A stretch of DNA of 64,000 bases from Rhodococcus yunnanensis NBRC 103083 (lineage in GTDB: Bacteria > Actinomycetota > Actinomycetes > Mycobacteriales > Mycobacteriaceae). Under the pieces are notes generated by a model. That model worked only from the letters and a program-made list of their open reading frames with translations. It was not told the DNA's origin and searched no databases. Of this stretch, positions 36,220 through 44,280 are shown one piece after another. The stretch covers positions 62,001 to 126,000 of the forward strand of contig NZ_BCXH01000002.1 in the NCBI RefSeq assembly GCF_001895005.1, given 5' to 3'. Every line of letters starts with the position of its first letter. Position 1 is the stretch's first letter. A program made the translations under genes and the position numbers.

Positions 36220-37677
36220 TTACTGCGCGGGCGCGACTGCGGGATAGGTCGGATACTCGATGCCGGACAGGTATTGCACTGTCCGCACTACCTGGCACGA
36301 GTACCCGAATTCGTTGTCGTACCAGACGTAGACGATTGCCGTGTCACCGTCGACGATCGCCGCATTCGCATCGACGATGCACGCCGCCCTCGATCCGATG
36401 AAATCGCTCGAAACCGCGTCCGTCGCTGCCGTGTAATCCAGATTTCGACTCAGCGGCCCTGTCAGCGACGCCAGACGCAGGGAATCCAGCACCTCCTCTT
36501 TGGTGCTCTCTTGGCGCAGTTGCAGATTGAGGATGGCGACCGAGACATCCGGGGTGGGCACACGGATCGAGTTACCGGTGATCTTGGCCTTCAGATCCGG
36601 CAACGCCTTCGCGACAGCCGACGCCGCACCGGTCTCGGTCAGGACGAGGTTGAACGGTGCCGAACGACCCCGACGATCCGCGCTGTGGAAGTTGTCCAGC
36701 AAATTCTGATCGTTGGTGAACGAGTGCACGGTTTCCACGTGCCCGCGCACGATGCCGAACCGATCGTCCAACGCCTTGAGCGGCGGAACGATCGCGTTGG
36801 TGGTGCACGATGCGCACGAGAAGATGGTCTCCTGCGGATCGAGGGTGCGGTGATTGACACCGTGTACGACGTTCGGCACATCGCCCTTACCCGGCGCCGT
36901 GAGCAGAACCTTGGCGATACCCGGACGCAGATGCGCGCTCAGACCTTCGCGGTCACGCCATTTACCCGTGTTGTCGATCAAAATCGCGTCGGCGATGCCG
37001 TACTCGGTGTAATCCACACCGGACGGCTCGTCGCTGTAGATGAACTTGATGACGTTGCCGTTCGCGATCAGCGTGTTGCTCTCCGCGTCGACCTTGATCG
37101 TGCCGTTGAACTGGCCGTGCACCGAATCCCGACGCAGCAACGATGCACGCTTGGCCAGATCCCCTTCCCCGCCCTTGCGTACGACGACGGCACGCAGATT
37201 CAATCCGCCACCCGAGCCGGATTTCTCGATGAGCAACCGGGCCACGAGGCGCCCGATCCGACCGAAGCCGTACAACACGACATCGCGTGGCCCCTGAACT
37301 GCATCGCTCCCAGCGGAGCCTGTCACCTCGCTGAGCAGATCCGCAGTGAACTCAGCAACCGACAGACCGCGATCATCGGCACGATAGGTCATCACCAAAA
37401 GCCCGAGGTCGATCTTCGACGCTCCGAGATCCAGATCGGCCAACGCTTCGAGGAACGGGAAAGTCTCGTCGACGGACAGCTCGTTGCCGGTGATCTGCCG
37501 CGCGAAGCGGTGGGTGCGAAGAATGCTGATGACCGACTTGTTCACAAGCGACCTGCTGTGAAGGAGGATCGTCACGTTCTTGCTGCGATGCAGGCGGCCG
37601 ATGATCGGAATCATCGACTCCGCGATTGCTTCCTGGACGTTCCAACGGGTGAGTTCTTCAGTGGTCACAACTGACAT
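36220..37677 (-). CDS. glyceraldehyde-3-phosphate dehydrogenase, long (GapB-like) form
   Basis: 485 residues from the ATG at 37677, about 150 longer than normal GAPDH because of an N-terminal helical domain (TTEELTRWNVQEAIAESMIP...). The GAPDH part starts VVLYGFGRIGRLVARLL (NAD site), has the catalytic Cys in SCASCTTNAIVPPLKALDDR and the His in HSFTNDQN-type context, and ends WYDNEFGYSCQVVRTV. Corynebacterium GapB has this form and is linked to gluconeogenesis. It is not next to pgk or tpi, so it is not the main glycolytic cluster. An ancestral upstream extension of the frame is ignored. Confidence 0.9.
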   Translation of the reverse strand: MSVVTTEELTRWNVQEAIAESMIPIIGRLHRSKNVTILLHSRSLVNKSVISILRTHRFARQITGNELSVDETFPFLEALADLDLGASKIDLGLLVMTYRADDRGLSVAEFTADLLSEVTGSAGSDAVQGPRDVVLYGFGRIGRLVARLLIEKSGSGGGLNLRAVVVRKGGEGDLAKRASLLRRDSVHGQFNGTIKVDAESNTLIANGNVIKFIYSDEPSGVDYTEYGIADAILIDNTGKWRDREGLSAHLRPGIAKVLLTAPGKGDVPNVVHGVNHRTLDPQETIFSCASCTTNAIVPPLKALDDRFGIVRGHVETVHSFTNDQNLLDNFHSADRRGRSAPFNLVLTETGAASAVAKALPDLKAKITGNSIRVPTPDVSVAILNLQLRQESTKEEVLDSLRLASLTGPLSRNLDYTAATDAVSSDFIGSRAACIVDANAAIVDGDTAIVYVWYDNEFGYSCQVVRTVQYLSGIEYPTYPAVAPAQ

Positions 37678-37749
37678 CTTATGATTCTGTGAATTCGCAC
37701 CGACGCATGCCACGCCCCCTGACGTAGCGCAGCAGTACGAAGTAGCGTT

Positions 37750-38040
37750 CGGCTCGTGCGCACAGGGCGGCTTCAGCCGGGCCCGCTGGCGCACACGCAC
37801 TACGACGGTGCGACCGGTCTTGCGGCAAGTACTCGACGCCATCGACGACGCCCCGGCCTGGATCCGCAACGGCCGACACGACAAGGCACTCGTCGGCGAG
37901 CTCTCCACGCAGGCGAACTCTTCCGCACACGCTGGGCGTCGCAGGATGTCCGCGTGCGCTGCAGTGGGCGAAAGCGGTTGCAGCATCCCATCGTCGGACG
38001 ACTCGATGACGACTCCCTGACGACCAGGTCGCCCCGGAGA
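37750..38040 (+). pseudogene. remnant of an MmyB-like XRE regulator
   Basis: Two frames together read as the second half of an MmyB-type regulator. Frame A has VRPVLRQVLDAIDDAPAWIR then NGRHD (like [18 protein letters not shown] in the gene at 33482), then jumps past about 60 residues to ALVGELSTQ. Frame B then gives AGELFRTRWASQDVRVR and RLQHPIVGRLDDDSL, matching [16 protein letters not shown] and [11 protein letters not shown]. The helix-turn-helix, one internal stretch and the reading frame are lost. This is a dead third copy. Confidence 0.8.
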
Positions 38041-38044
38041 GCCG

Positions 38045-38584
38045 TCAGGCCACCGTGAAACGCACGGTATTTCCGGCTGGGTCGAGCAACGTGGTGTTGA
38101 GCGGAGAGTCCGTCGTCACGGTGAGCCCGGCATTCCCGGATCCGATGTCGATCGCGATCTGCTTGGTCCACTCGCCGCCCTCCGGCGCTGCTGCGTTGAT
38201 CGCAGCGGAGTTCAGGTGGACCATCCAGGTGCCGCCCGTCGGCCGTGTGCCGCTGTACGGGTCGACCCACGGTGCATCGAAGTTGTTCATGTTCACGAAC
38301 ACCGTCAACGGGCAGTCGGTGGTGAAGAACGTGCGCCAGGTCAGCGTGACCACCGCGATGCCCGGCCGATCGTGCGGGGTGTATACGTCGCCGCCGACCT
38401 CGCCTGCGCACGGTAGCGACAACTCTCGTCCCAGGGAGATGTTGTACGGGAAGGGCGTGAACTCCTGATGATGAGCTGAAGCCACCCCCGGTGTGCCGAG
38501 GAGAACCGCAGCCGCAGCGACGCCCTTAACGACGTCGGCGAGCAAGGCCAATGCCGACAAAGCCGAGTTCTTCGTTGCACGCAT
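38045..38584 (-). CDS. secreted protein of unknown function
   Basis: 179 residues from the ATG at 38584. A signal peptide is clear (LADVVKGVAAAAVLLGTP then GVASAHH). The mature part has LTWRTFFTTDCPLTVFVNMN and GGTWMVHLNSAAINAAAPEG, without a recognised domain, and two Cys that may pair. The longer frame to 38797 lies over a remnant of a hydrolase on the other strand and is rejected. Identity unknown. Confidence 0.65.
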   Translation of the reverse strand: MRATKNSALSALALLADVVKGVAAAAVLLGTPGVASAHHQEFTPFPYNISLGRELSLPCAGEVGGDVYTPHDRPGIAVVTLTWRTFFTTDCPLTVFVNMNNFDAPWVDPYSGTRPTGGTWMVHLNSAAINAAAPEGGEWTKQIAIDIGSGNAGLTVTTDSPLNTTLLDPAGNTVRFTVA

Positions 38585-38890
38585 GGCATCCCACGGCCTG
38601 ACCACATCGCCGAATACTTCCGGGAACTCAAGCACTTCACGATGCTCGACTCGGCACAGAAGATCGTCTGCCCCACACTCGTTCTCGAATCGGAAGGGGA
38701 CCCGGTCGGCGGCGGAGGCCGAATCCTGTTCGACGCCCTCGGATCCACCGTCACGGTCTACCTCGACCCACCGGCATCGAGCGGGCTCGCCGGTCACTGC
38801 GGCGGGCTCGGTCAGCAGGTCTGGGAGCGACTGGTGTTCGACTGGCTCGACACAGTCCTGACACCCACCCGAACGGCTGCCGACAGATAG
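38585..38890 (+). pseudogene. C-terminal remnant of an alpha/beta hydrolase
   Basis: An open frame reads IPRPDHIAEYFRELKHFTML then DSAQKIVCPTLVLESEGDPV (strand with acid residue), and GHCGGLGQQVWERLVFDWLD (His region). This is the end of an esterase/dienelactone-type alpha/beta hydrolase; the N-terminal ~250 residues with the nucleophile are missing. It shares its left edge with the secreted-protein gene on the other strand, whose insertion or a deletion may have removed the rest. Confidence 0.75.
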
Positions 38891-39073
38891 CCGCGAACGC
38901 GGCAGGCTCGGGAGGCTCGGCAGAAAAGCCTACGTTCAATCGCCGATGTTTCTGCAGACTATTTCCACCAAGATCACCTACGAACAGCCCGCAATCTCAC
39001 GCCCCACTCTACGAACGGAAACCTCATGTACAAGACCGATTCCCTGACCGGAAACAGAGAGAAAGCAACGACC

Positions 39074-39577
39074 ATGAATATCGATCGTCGACGCCGCCGA
39101 GGTGCCATTTTGGCAGCAGTCACCGCCAGCCTGATCGCCGCCGGTGCCGCTCCCGCCGCAGCCGCACCCTCATTCGGCTCCTCCGACCACCCTCCCCTTC
39201 TCGGTTCGAGTGTCGGAATTCATCTGTCCAACAACACCGACACCACGTTCGTACTGACCTCGGTCAGCGGCGACAACGAAGGCGTCCCACCGATCGGAAG
39301 CCAACTGCCGGCCAATTCCCCCGCCACCTACCTCGATTTCGAAGTCACCTGGCGGGCAGCGAAGAAGACCACGGTGACCGCCGAATTCGATGTCTACGGC
39401 CTCGACGACACCATGCACACCGTGCAATACGGCACCGCGAGAGTGGAACTGTCGGTCGATGCAATCCGCGACGTCTCCGCCCACGCCACCTTCACCGACG
39501 CAGGAAACTGGCCACTGCAACTGTGTACCGCGTTGGCAGACGAAGACGACCCCTGGTTCTACAACACCTGCACCTGA
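39074..39577 (+). CDS. secreted small protein of unknown function
   Basis: 167 residues from the ATG at 39074 (GAGAGAAAG upstream); an ATG at 39026 is possible. A signal peptide with an Arg-rich start (NIDRRRRRGAILAAVTASLI then AAGAAPAAAA) is present. The mature part is a probable beta-rich domain (FVLTSVSGDNEGVPPIGSQL, RVELSVDAIRDVSAHATF) with two cysteines near the end. Not recognised. The 2-keto-acid decarboxylase starts 69 bp downstream. Confidence 0.65.
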   Translation: MNIDRRRRRGAILAAVTASLIAAGAAPAAAAPSFGSSDHPPLLGSSVGIHLSNNTDTTFVLTSVSGDNEGVPPIGSQLPANSPATYLDFEVTWRAAKKTTVTAEFDVYGLDDTMHTVQYGTARVELSVDAIRDVSAHATFTDAGNWPLQLCTALADEDDPWFYNTCT

Positions 39578-39646
39578 CGCAGGAAAGAACACAACCCGAG
39601 GTACCCCGACCCACTCCGATCACACATCGAATCGAACGAGGAACAG

Positions 39647-41341
39647 ATGACACCCGACCGCGTCTACACCGTCGCCGACTACCTGCTCGACCGCCTCGTC
39701 GAGCTGAGCGTCGACATCGTCTTCGGAGTACCAGGCGACTTCACTCTCGGATTTCTCGATCATATCGACGCGCACCCAGCACTGACGTGGGTCGGCACCG
39801 CCAACGAACTGGGCGCCGGTTATGCCGCAGACGGCTATGCCCGGGTGCGGGGCCTCGGCGTGGTGTGCACGACGTTCGGCGTCGGCGAACTCAGCGCAAT
39901 CAACGCAGTGGCGGGCGCCTACGCCGAACACGTCCCCCTGCTACACCTCGTCGGATCACCCACCGAAGCCGTCCAAACAGCCGGCCGCCCCACACATCAC
40001 TCCCTCGGCGACGGAGACTTCCTCCACACGCTGCGCATGACCACCGAAATCACTGTCGCGCAGGCCATGCTGACCGCGGACACCGCTGCTGCAGAAATCG
40101 ATCGCGTGCTTCTGCACATCATCGCCCGCAGTCAGCCCGGATACCTGTCCTTGCCCGCCGACGTCGCCGAGGCACCCACGACTCCACCCACATCGCACCT
40201 GACACCCGCACCGGCACCGAGCGATCCGGTCGCTGTCCGCGAATTCCGCGCAGCCGCGGCACATTTGCTCGCAGGCCACACGCCGGTCGTGCTGGCCGAC
40301 ATCTTCGTCCACCGCGCCGGCGCCCAGGCCGAACTCGACACCCTCATCGACCGCGGAGGATTGAAATACGCCTCCTTGATGTGGGGCAGACGCGTCGTCG
40401 ACGAAAGTGGGCCCGGCTACCTCGGACTGTATCTGGGCGCTGCAAGCAATTCGGCCGTGCGCGATGCGGTCGAGAACGCACCCACTTTGATCACCGTCGG
40501 TGTGTACTTCACCGACCTCATCTCCGGATTCTTCAGCCAGCACCTCGACCCCGCCAGCCGCATCGACGTACAACCGCATACAGCAGTAGTGGCAGGACGT
40601 GTCTTCGTCGACATCGAAATGCGCGACGCGCTAGCCATTCTCACCGAGATGACACCAGTAACTTCCGGTGCTCCCCTCTCGCCCACCGAAAGCAAACCGC
40701 TGCCCACCCCGACGCCCAGTGCAGGGCACAAACTTACACAAACCGAACTGTGGTCTGCGGTGTCCTCAGCGCTCACGTCGAGGGACCTGGTTCTCGCAGA
40801 TCAGGGCACCTCCTACTACGGCATGGCCGGACATGCGCTACCGCACGCAGCGCTGTTCATCGGACAACCGTTGTGGGCCTCGATCGGGTACACCCTTCCC
40901 GCGCTCCTCGGTGCATCGTTGGCAGCGCCGCATCGTCGACCTGTCCTGCTCATCGGTGACGGCGCCGCACAGTTGACCTTCGCCGAACTGGGCACCATCA
41001 TCAGGCTCGGCCTGAGCGCGATCATCGTCGTGGTCAACAACAACGGTTACACCGTCGAACGTGCGATCCACGGCGCCGACAAGACCTACAACGACATCGC
41101 GTCCTGGCGGTGGACGCTGCTCCCCGAAGCGCTTGGTGCCGAGCATGGGCGGTTTCACGCCGTGTGCGTGGACACGACCGAGGACCTCGAGACCGAGCTG
41201 CGTGATGCGGCGGTCCACGGTGACCGCCTCACGCTCATCGAAGCACGCACCGCGGAAACAGATGTTCCGCCGGTGCTGCAGGCAGTGGCGGCCGCCGCTG
41301 CGTCCGCAAACGACCCGACTCCGAGGTCCAACAGAACCTGA
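39647..41341 (+). CDS. thiamine-diphosphate 2-keto-acid decarboxylase (PDC/IpdC family)
   Basis: 564 residues. Conserved Glu lies in GTANELGAGYAADGYARV (~51), the His-His pair in RPTHHSLGDGDF (~113-114), and the ThDP motif GDGAAQLTFAEL...NNNGYTVE near the C-terminus, so all active-site residues are present. The family covers pyruvate, phenylpyruvate, indole-3-pyruvate and branched-chain keto-acid decarboxylases; the substrate cannot be read by eye. In plant-associated Rhodococcus an indole-pyruvate route to auxin is possible but unproven. It is the last intact gene before the tRNA-Asn island. Confidence 0.9.
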   Translation: MTPDRVYTVADYLLDRLVELSVDIVFGVPGDFTLGFLDHIDAHPALTWVGTANELGAGYAADGYARVRGLGVVCTTFGVGELSAINAVAGAYAEHVPLLHLVGSPTEAVQTAGRPTHHSLGDGDFLHTLRMTTEITVAQAMLTADTAAAEIDRVLLHIIARSQPGYLSLPADVAEAPTTPPTSHLTPAPAPSDPVAVREFRAAAAHLLAGHTPVVLADIFVHRAGAQAELDTLIDRGGLKYASLMWGRRVVDESGPGYLGLYLGAASNSAVRDAVENAPTLITVGVYFTDLISGFFSQHLDPASRIDVQPHTAVVAGRVFVDIEMRDALAILTEMTPVTSGAPLSPTESKPLPTPTPSAGHKLTQTELWSAVSSALTSRDLVLADQGTSYYGMAGHALPHAALFIGQPLWASIGYTLPALLGASLAAPHRRPVLLIGDGAAQLTFAELGTIIRLGLSAIIVVVNNNGYTVERAIHGADKTYNDIASWRWTLLPEALGAEHGRFHAVCVDTTEDLETELRDAAVHGDRLTLIEARTAETDVPPVLQAVAAAAASANDPTPRSNRT

Positions 41342-41583
41342 AAACGCCGCTTCTGCTTGCAGTTTCGCCCCCGACGCTTAACCGCACAATGCGGTCGACC
41401 TTGGCAGCGGAGTCGAATTGCGCGGCACACACTCGATCAGGTCACCTTCTGGCCGCTCCACGGGCCGCTTGGGCACTCGACCTACCAACAACATCGAGCC
41501 GGGCTCCACCCGGCACCACTGATCGGGCAACCACAGGAGCCCCGCGCCCACGAGCTGGCGCTGGTACAGCGATAGTTAGGGGT
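41342..41583. other. gap left of the island repeat, nothing recognised
   Basis: About 240 bp between the keto-acid decarboxylase and the left att-like repeat. Short frames here are not convincing genes and no transposase or integrase tail could be seen. It could be degraded end sequence of an older integrated element. Confidence 0.5.
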
Positions 41584-41794
41584 GAGTTGTGACTACCCGT
41601 GACACGCCGGCAAGCACGGACCACAGTGCCCCAGGTCCAGCTGCTGACCGAACCCACGTGGACCTCTGACCGTCCGACTTCGCCAACACGTCTTTCGATA
41701 CGAAAAAGGCCTCCTGTCCCGCACATTCGTGCAGGTCAGGAGGCCTATCGCGCTCCCCCGGCTGGACTCGAACCAGCAACCGTCCGATTAACAG
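41584..41794 (-). repeat. att-like repeat: 3' part of tRNA-Asn plus adjacent arm
   Basis: 41742-41794 matches 47813-47865 exactly over 53 bp (offset 6071), which is the tRNA-Asn sequence from the anticodon loop to the acceptor end plus 11 bp of flank. Left of this, 41584-41741 is similar though diverged to 47667-47812, starting with GAGTTGTGAC and GTGACA motifs of the type found in integrase arm sites. The 5' half of the tRNA is missing, so this copy is not functional. Confidence 0.9.
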
Positions 41795-42113
41795 CCACAT
41801 GAGAGCCATTCCAATTGATCCAGGTGGACACTCCTTGCATGCCCTGACCAGCTGTTACGGTCCGATGCCGTCCACAGGCATCCGCGGGGTTAGGACGGCA
41901 CTTGTGACAACCGCGTGACAAGCATTCGGGACCGTCGACCGGTACTCGGCCCGGTAAAGCGCCAATTCCGCACCGCAAAGAAACCCGGGCAAGTCCCTTT
42001 CGTGTTCCTCCGCTCGCTGTAAATCGCGATCGTCATTGGGGCCTCGCCCGGCGCCTTCGGCCCGTGACCTATTAATCGTCGTCGCGTGGACGACGGCTGA
42101 GCCGTCGCCTTAC
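41795..42113. other. island left end, nothing recognised
   Basis: About 320 bp between the left att-like repeat and the next gene. It contains further GTGACAA-type motifs (CTTGTGACAACCGCGTGACAAG around 41900-41921), which resemble integrase arm sites, but no gene. A frame over the tRNA remnant is an artefact. Confidence 0.5.
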
Positions 42114-43484
42114 CTACTCCGGGTCGTCCTCCCAGCCCTGGAAGCTATCCGCGAAGGAAAGCACTCGGGGCGCAAGCGGGCTCAAAGGCGGGCACATGTT
42201 CCGGCGGGTGAAGCCCGGGCCGTTTTGCAAGGCGCGCTGTCCCTGCACACCCTCGGGATACCGCGCCAGGAACTCCCGTACCGTCGCAGCGTCTTCGCCC
42301 GCGTCGGGGTACAAGATTCGATCTAGCTTCTCCTGCAGCGACCCCATCAGCGGCTGAAGCGTCTTGATCATGTCCAAGACACTGGGGTCAGAGGACATGG
42401 ATTCCAACTCGTTCCGCTTCAGCCAGGGCTTTCCTCGTTCCTCTTTGGTAAAACCAAACATGTAGGTGCGATCCATGTACACGTTTATGGCGTTCTCGCC
42501 GTGCAGGCGTAAGTCGAAGTCGTACTTGAAGGCGTTGATGTCGCCGTGCAGCAGGGCATCGCGCATTTTGAGCAGCCAGCGGTACTCGAACGACGTCGTC
42601 TTCAAGTCAGTGAACAGAGCCAGCACGGCCTGTTCCTGCGGCGTTTTGCGGGCGAAGGTCTCGCGTACGGCGCGGACGCTCTGATCCTCATGGCTCTGTA
42701 GTGCACTGGTGAAGCTAATCAGCGCCGAACGAACCTTGCGCCTGCGCTCGTCCCACGCGTCCTCATCGAAGATTCCGATCTTGTTGTCTCGCAGGTCCAG
42801 AAGAATCGACGCCAACGCATCCAGGAATCTGTCGCTTTCGTCCTGGATATGCCCCAACAGTTCGCTGTCCAGCATCTTTCGAAGCCGTTCGTACGCATCG
42901 CGGTAGCGCTTGTCTTCTGCTTCAGTCAACGAGCACACCTTTGTGAAAATCGGAGCATCCGACTTGCTTGGGTCCAGGTAGACCAGGATTGCACCGTACG
43001 GATCCGCTTCGGCCTCAGCGTCCTGGGCTTCCATCTCGGCGTTGCGCTTCCCAATCAGTTCCATCGCTTCTTGCATCTGCTTAGCTGCAGTCGAAATGCG
43101 CTGCTCGGTTTGATCCCTCGGTGGCAATCCTTCTGAAAGCGAACGCGTGCAGGCGGACAGCACATCATCCATTGCAGCCTTCAAATGCGCCTGCGCCGTC
43201 TCGCGTGTGTAACGATCCCGGACGTCAGGTGTGTCCGCCCAATCCATGATTACGTCTGTCGTCGCCACGGTCAGTGCAGCAACGGCTTCCAACGCCAACA
43301 GCATCGCGGGCGTCCGGGCCGGAACCATGTTCGGCATTACCACGGCCTGCAGCGCCTCAAGCACATTGTTGGCGAAATCGGTGGCACTGCCGCCCTCGAT
43401 GTCATCAAAGGCTGCGGCAAAGGCTTCCAGCCGGCCGATCCACTCACGTACCTGCACTGCGTCGTTCTGTTCGCTGTCATCCAT
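42114..43484 (-). CDS. unrecognised protein with HEPN-like R-x4-H motif
   Basis: 456 residues, mostly alpha-helical and acidic. I do not recognise the family. The middle and C-terminal half contains WLLKMRDALLHGDINAFKYD, which fits the R-x4-H active-site pattern of HEPN RNases (Asp follows Arg where Asn is common). Downstream, RTYMFGFTKEERGKPWLKRN and MIKTLQPLMGSLQEKLDRIL look conserved. No membrane segment is seen. The gene is divergent from a truncated PIN gene 83 bp away. A defence or toxin role is inferred from the island context only. Confidence 0.6.
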   Translation of the reverse strand: MDDSEQNDAVQVREWIGRLEAFAAAFDDIEGGSATDFANNVLEALQAVVMPNMVPARTPAMLLALEAVAALTVATTDVIMDWADTPDVRDRYTRETAQAHLKAAMDDVLSACTRSLSEGLPPRDQTEQRISTAAKQMQEAMELIGKRNAEMEAQDAEAEADPYGAILVYLDPSKSDAPIFTKVCSLTEAEDKRYRDAYERLRKMLDSELLGHIQDESDRFLDALASILLDLRDNKIGIFDEDAWDERRRKVRSALISFTSALQSHEDQSVRAVRETFARKTPQEQAVLALFTDLKTTSFEYRWLLKMRDALLHGDINAFKYDFDLRLHGENAINVYMDRTYMFGFTKEERGKPWLKRNELESMSSDPSVLDMIKTLQPLMGSLQEKLDRILYPDAGEDAATVREFLARYPEGVQGQRALQNGPGFTRRNMCPPLSPLAPRVLSFADSFQGWEDDPE

Positions 43485-43567
43485 TTTCGTTCCTTTGTCG
43501 TACTGTCACAAAGTGTGTGGCTCCCTTCTGGTGGGCAGCCATATAGAAAAGCACAGCGGGCTGATGA

Positions 43568-44050
43568 ATGCACGACCTTTCTCTCGGCGTGTCCGGTTAC
43601 GAGATTGCGCTTCGGAACCGGATATCAGAGCTAGAGGCGGAGGTCGTTTCGTTGCCGGACACTATCGACCATACGGACATTGCCCGGAGGGCGTCCGAAC
43701 GCCGGGCGCCGTACGGCGTTGCCGGTAACCGCGACGACGGACAGGCTAAAGATGGGTATAGGGACACCCTGATTTGGCTCACAGTCCTCGATGTCGCCAA
43801 ACAGGAGCCCGGGTGTGATGTCTGGTTTGTCAGCAATAACTACTCGGATTTCGGAGCAAAACTCGAGAACTCCGATTCTCGCGATACTTTCGAGTACCCA
43901 CTTGACTGGCATTCTGAACTGTCGCCTGAGCTGGACCAGCAGGGATTACTGAGTCGAGTGTTCTACGCGCGCAGTTTGAGCCGGCTTGAACAGCATCTTC
44001 TCTCGAAGTTCGCTTGGCAGGTCCCCGATAGTCGGACCACCGCGTTTTAG
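43568..44050 (+). pseudogene. 5'-truncated PIN-domain (DUF4935-like) gene
   Basis: 160 residues remain in frame. YEIALRNRISELEAEVVSLP, RRASERRAPYG, GYRDTLIWLTVLDVAK and VWFVSNNYSDF are the second half of a PIN_8/DUF4935 domain, with the later acidic residues kept. The N-terminal ~130 residues, including the first catalytic Asp (normally in an LDTN-type start), are missing, and the upstream 83 bp belong to the divergent gene. It is therefore probably inactive. DUF4935 proteins are presumed RNases and often lie in defence islands. Confidence 0.72.
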
Positions 44051-44068
44051 AGTCGCGGTTGTGTGAGT

Positions 44069-44225
44069 TCAGTCGATCTCGCACCTGTCCACCGGTTGGT
44101 GGGAGTGGGTGCATTGTGCAGCGTACTCGGCAGGCGTGAGGTAGCCCAGTGACGAGTGTCGGTGCCGATGGTTGTGGTCGTCCTTGAAGTCCTCGATCAC
44201 CACGCGGGCCTCTGCAGAAGAGTTT
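44069..44225 (-). mobile_element. IS3-family transposase C-terminal remnant
   Basis: The minus strand reads ARVVIEDFKDDHNHRHRHSS then LGYLTPAEYAAQ, followed by ~15 residues and a stop at 44071-44069. This is the end of an IS3-family integrase-core (OrfB). The rest of the element, including DDE Asp residues and both terminal repeats, is absent. It lies between the truncated PIN gene and the TIR gene. Confidence 0.85.
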
Positions 44226-44280
44226 GAGGCAAGGGGGTTTAATGATCAATAGGAATTGTGGGCAAAGTTATCCCCAGATT

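Noticed and set aside
38585..38797. longer start for the secreted protein on the minus strand
   Set aside because: The extension lies over a hydrolase remnant on the other strand and would bury the clear signal peptide.
41745..41978. 77-residue frame over the tRNA remnant
   Set aside because: The end of the translation is tRNA-Asn sequence read as protein; no real gene.
41342..42113. integrase gene or integrase remnant at the island edge
   Set aside because: I looked for a tyrosine-recombinase C-terminus on both strands and saw none; only arm-site-like GTGACAA motifs are present.
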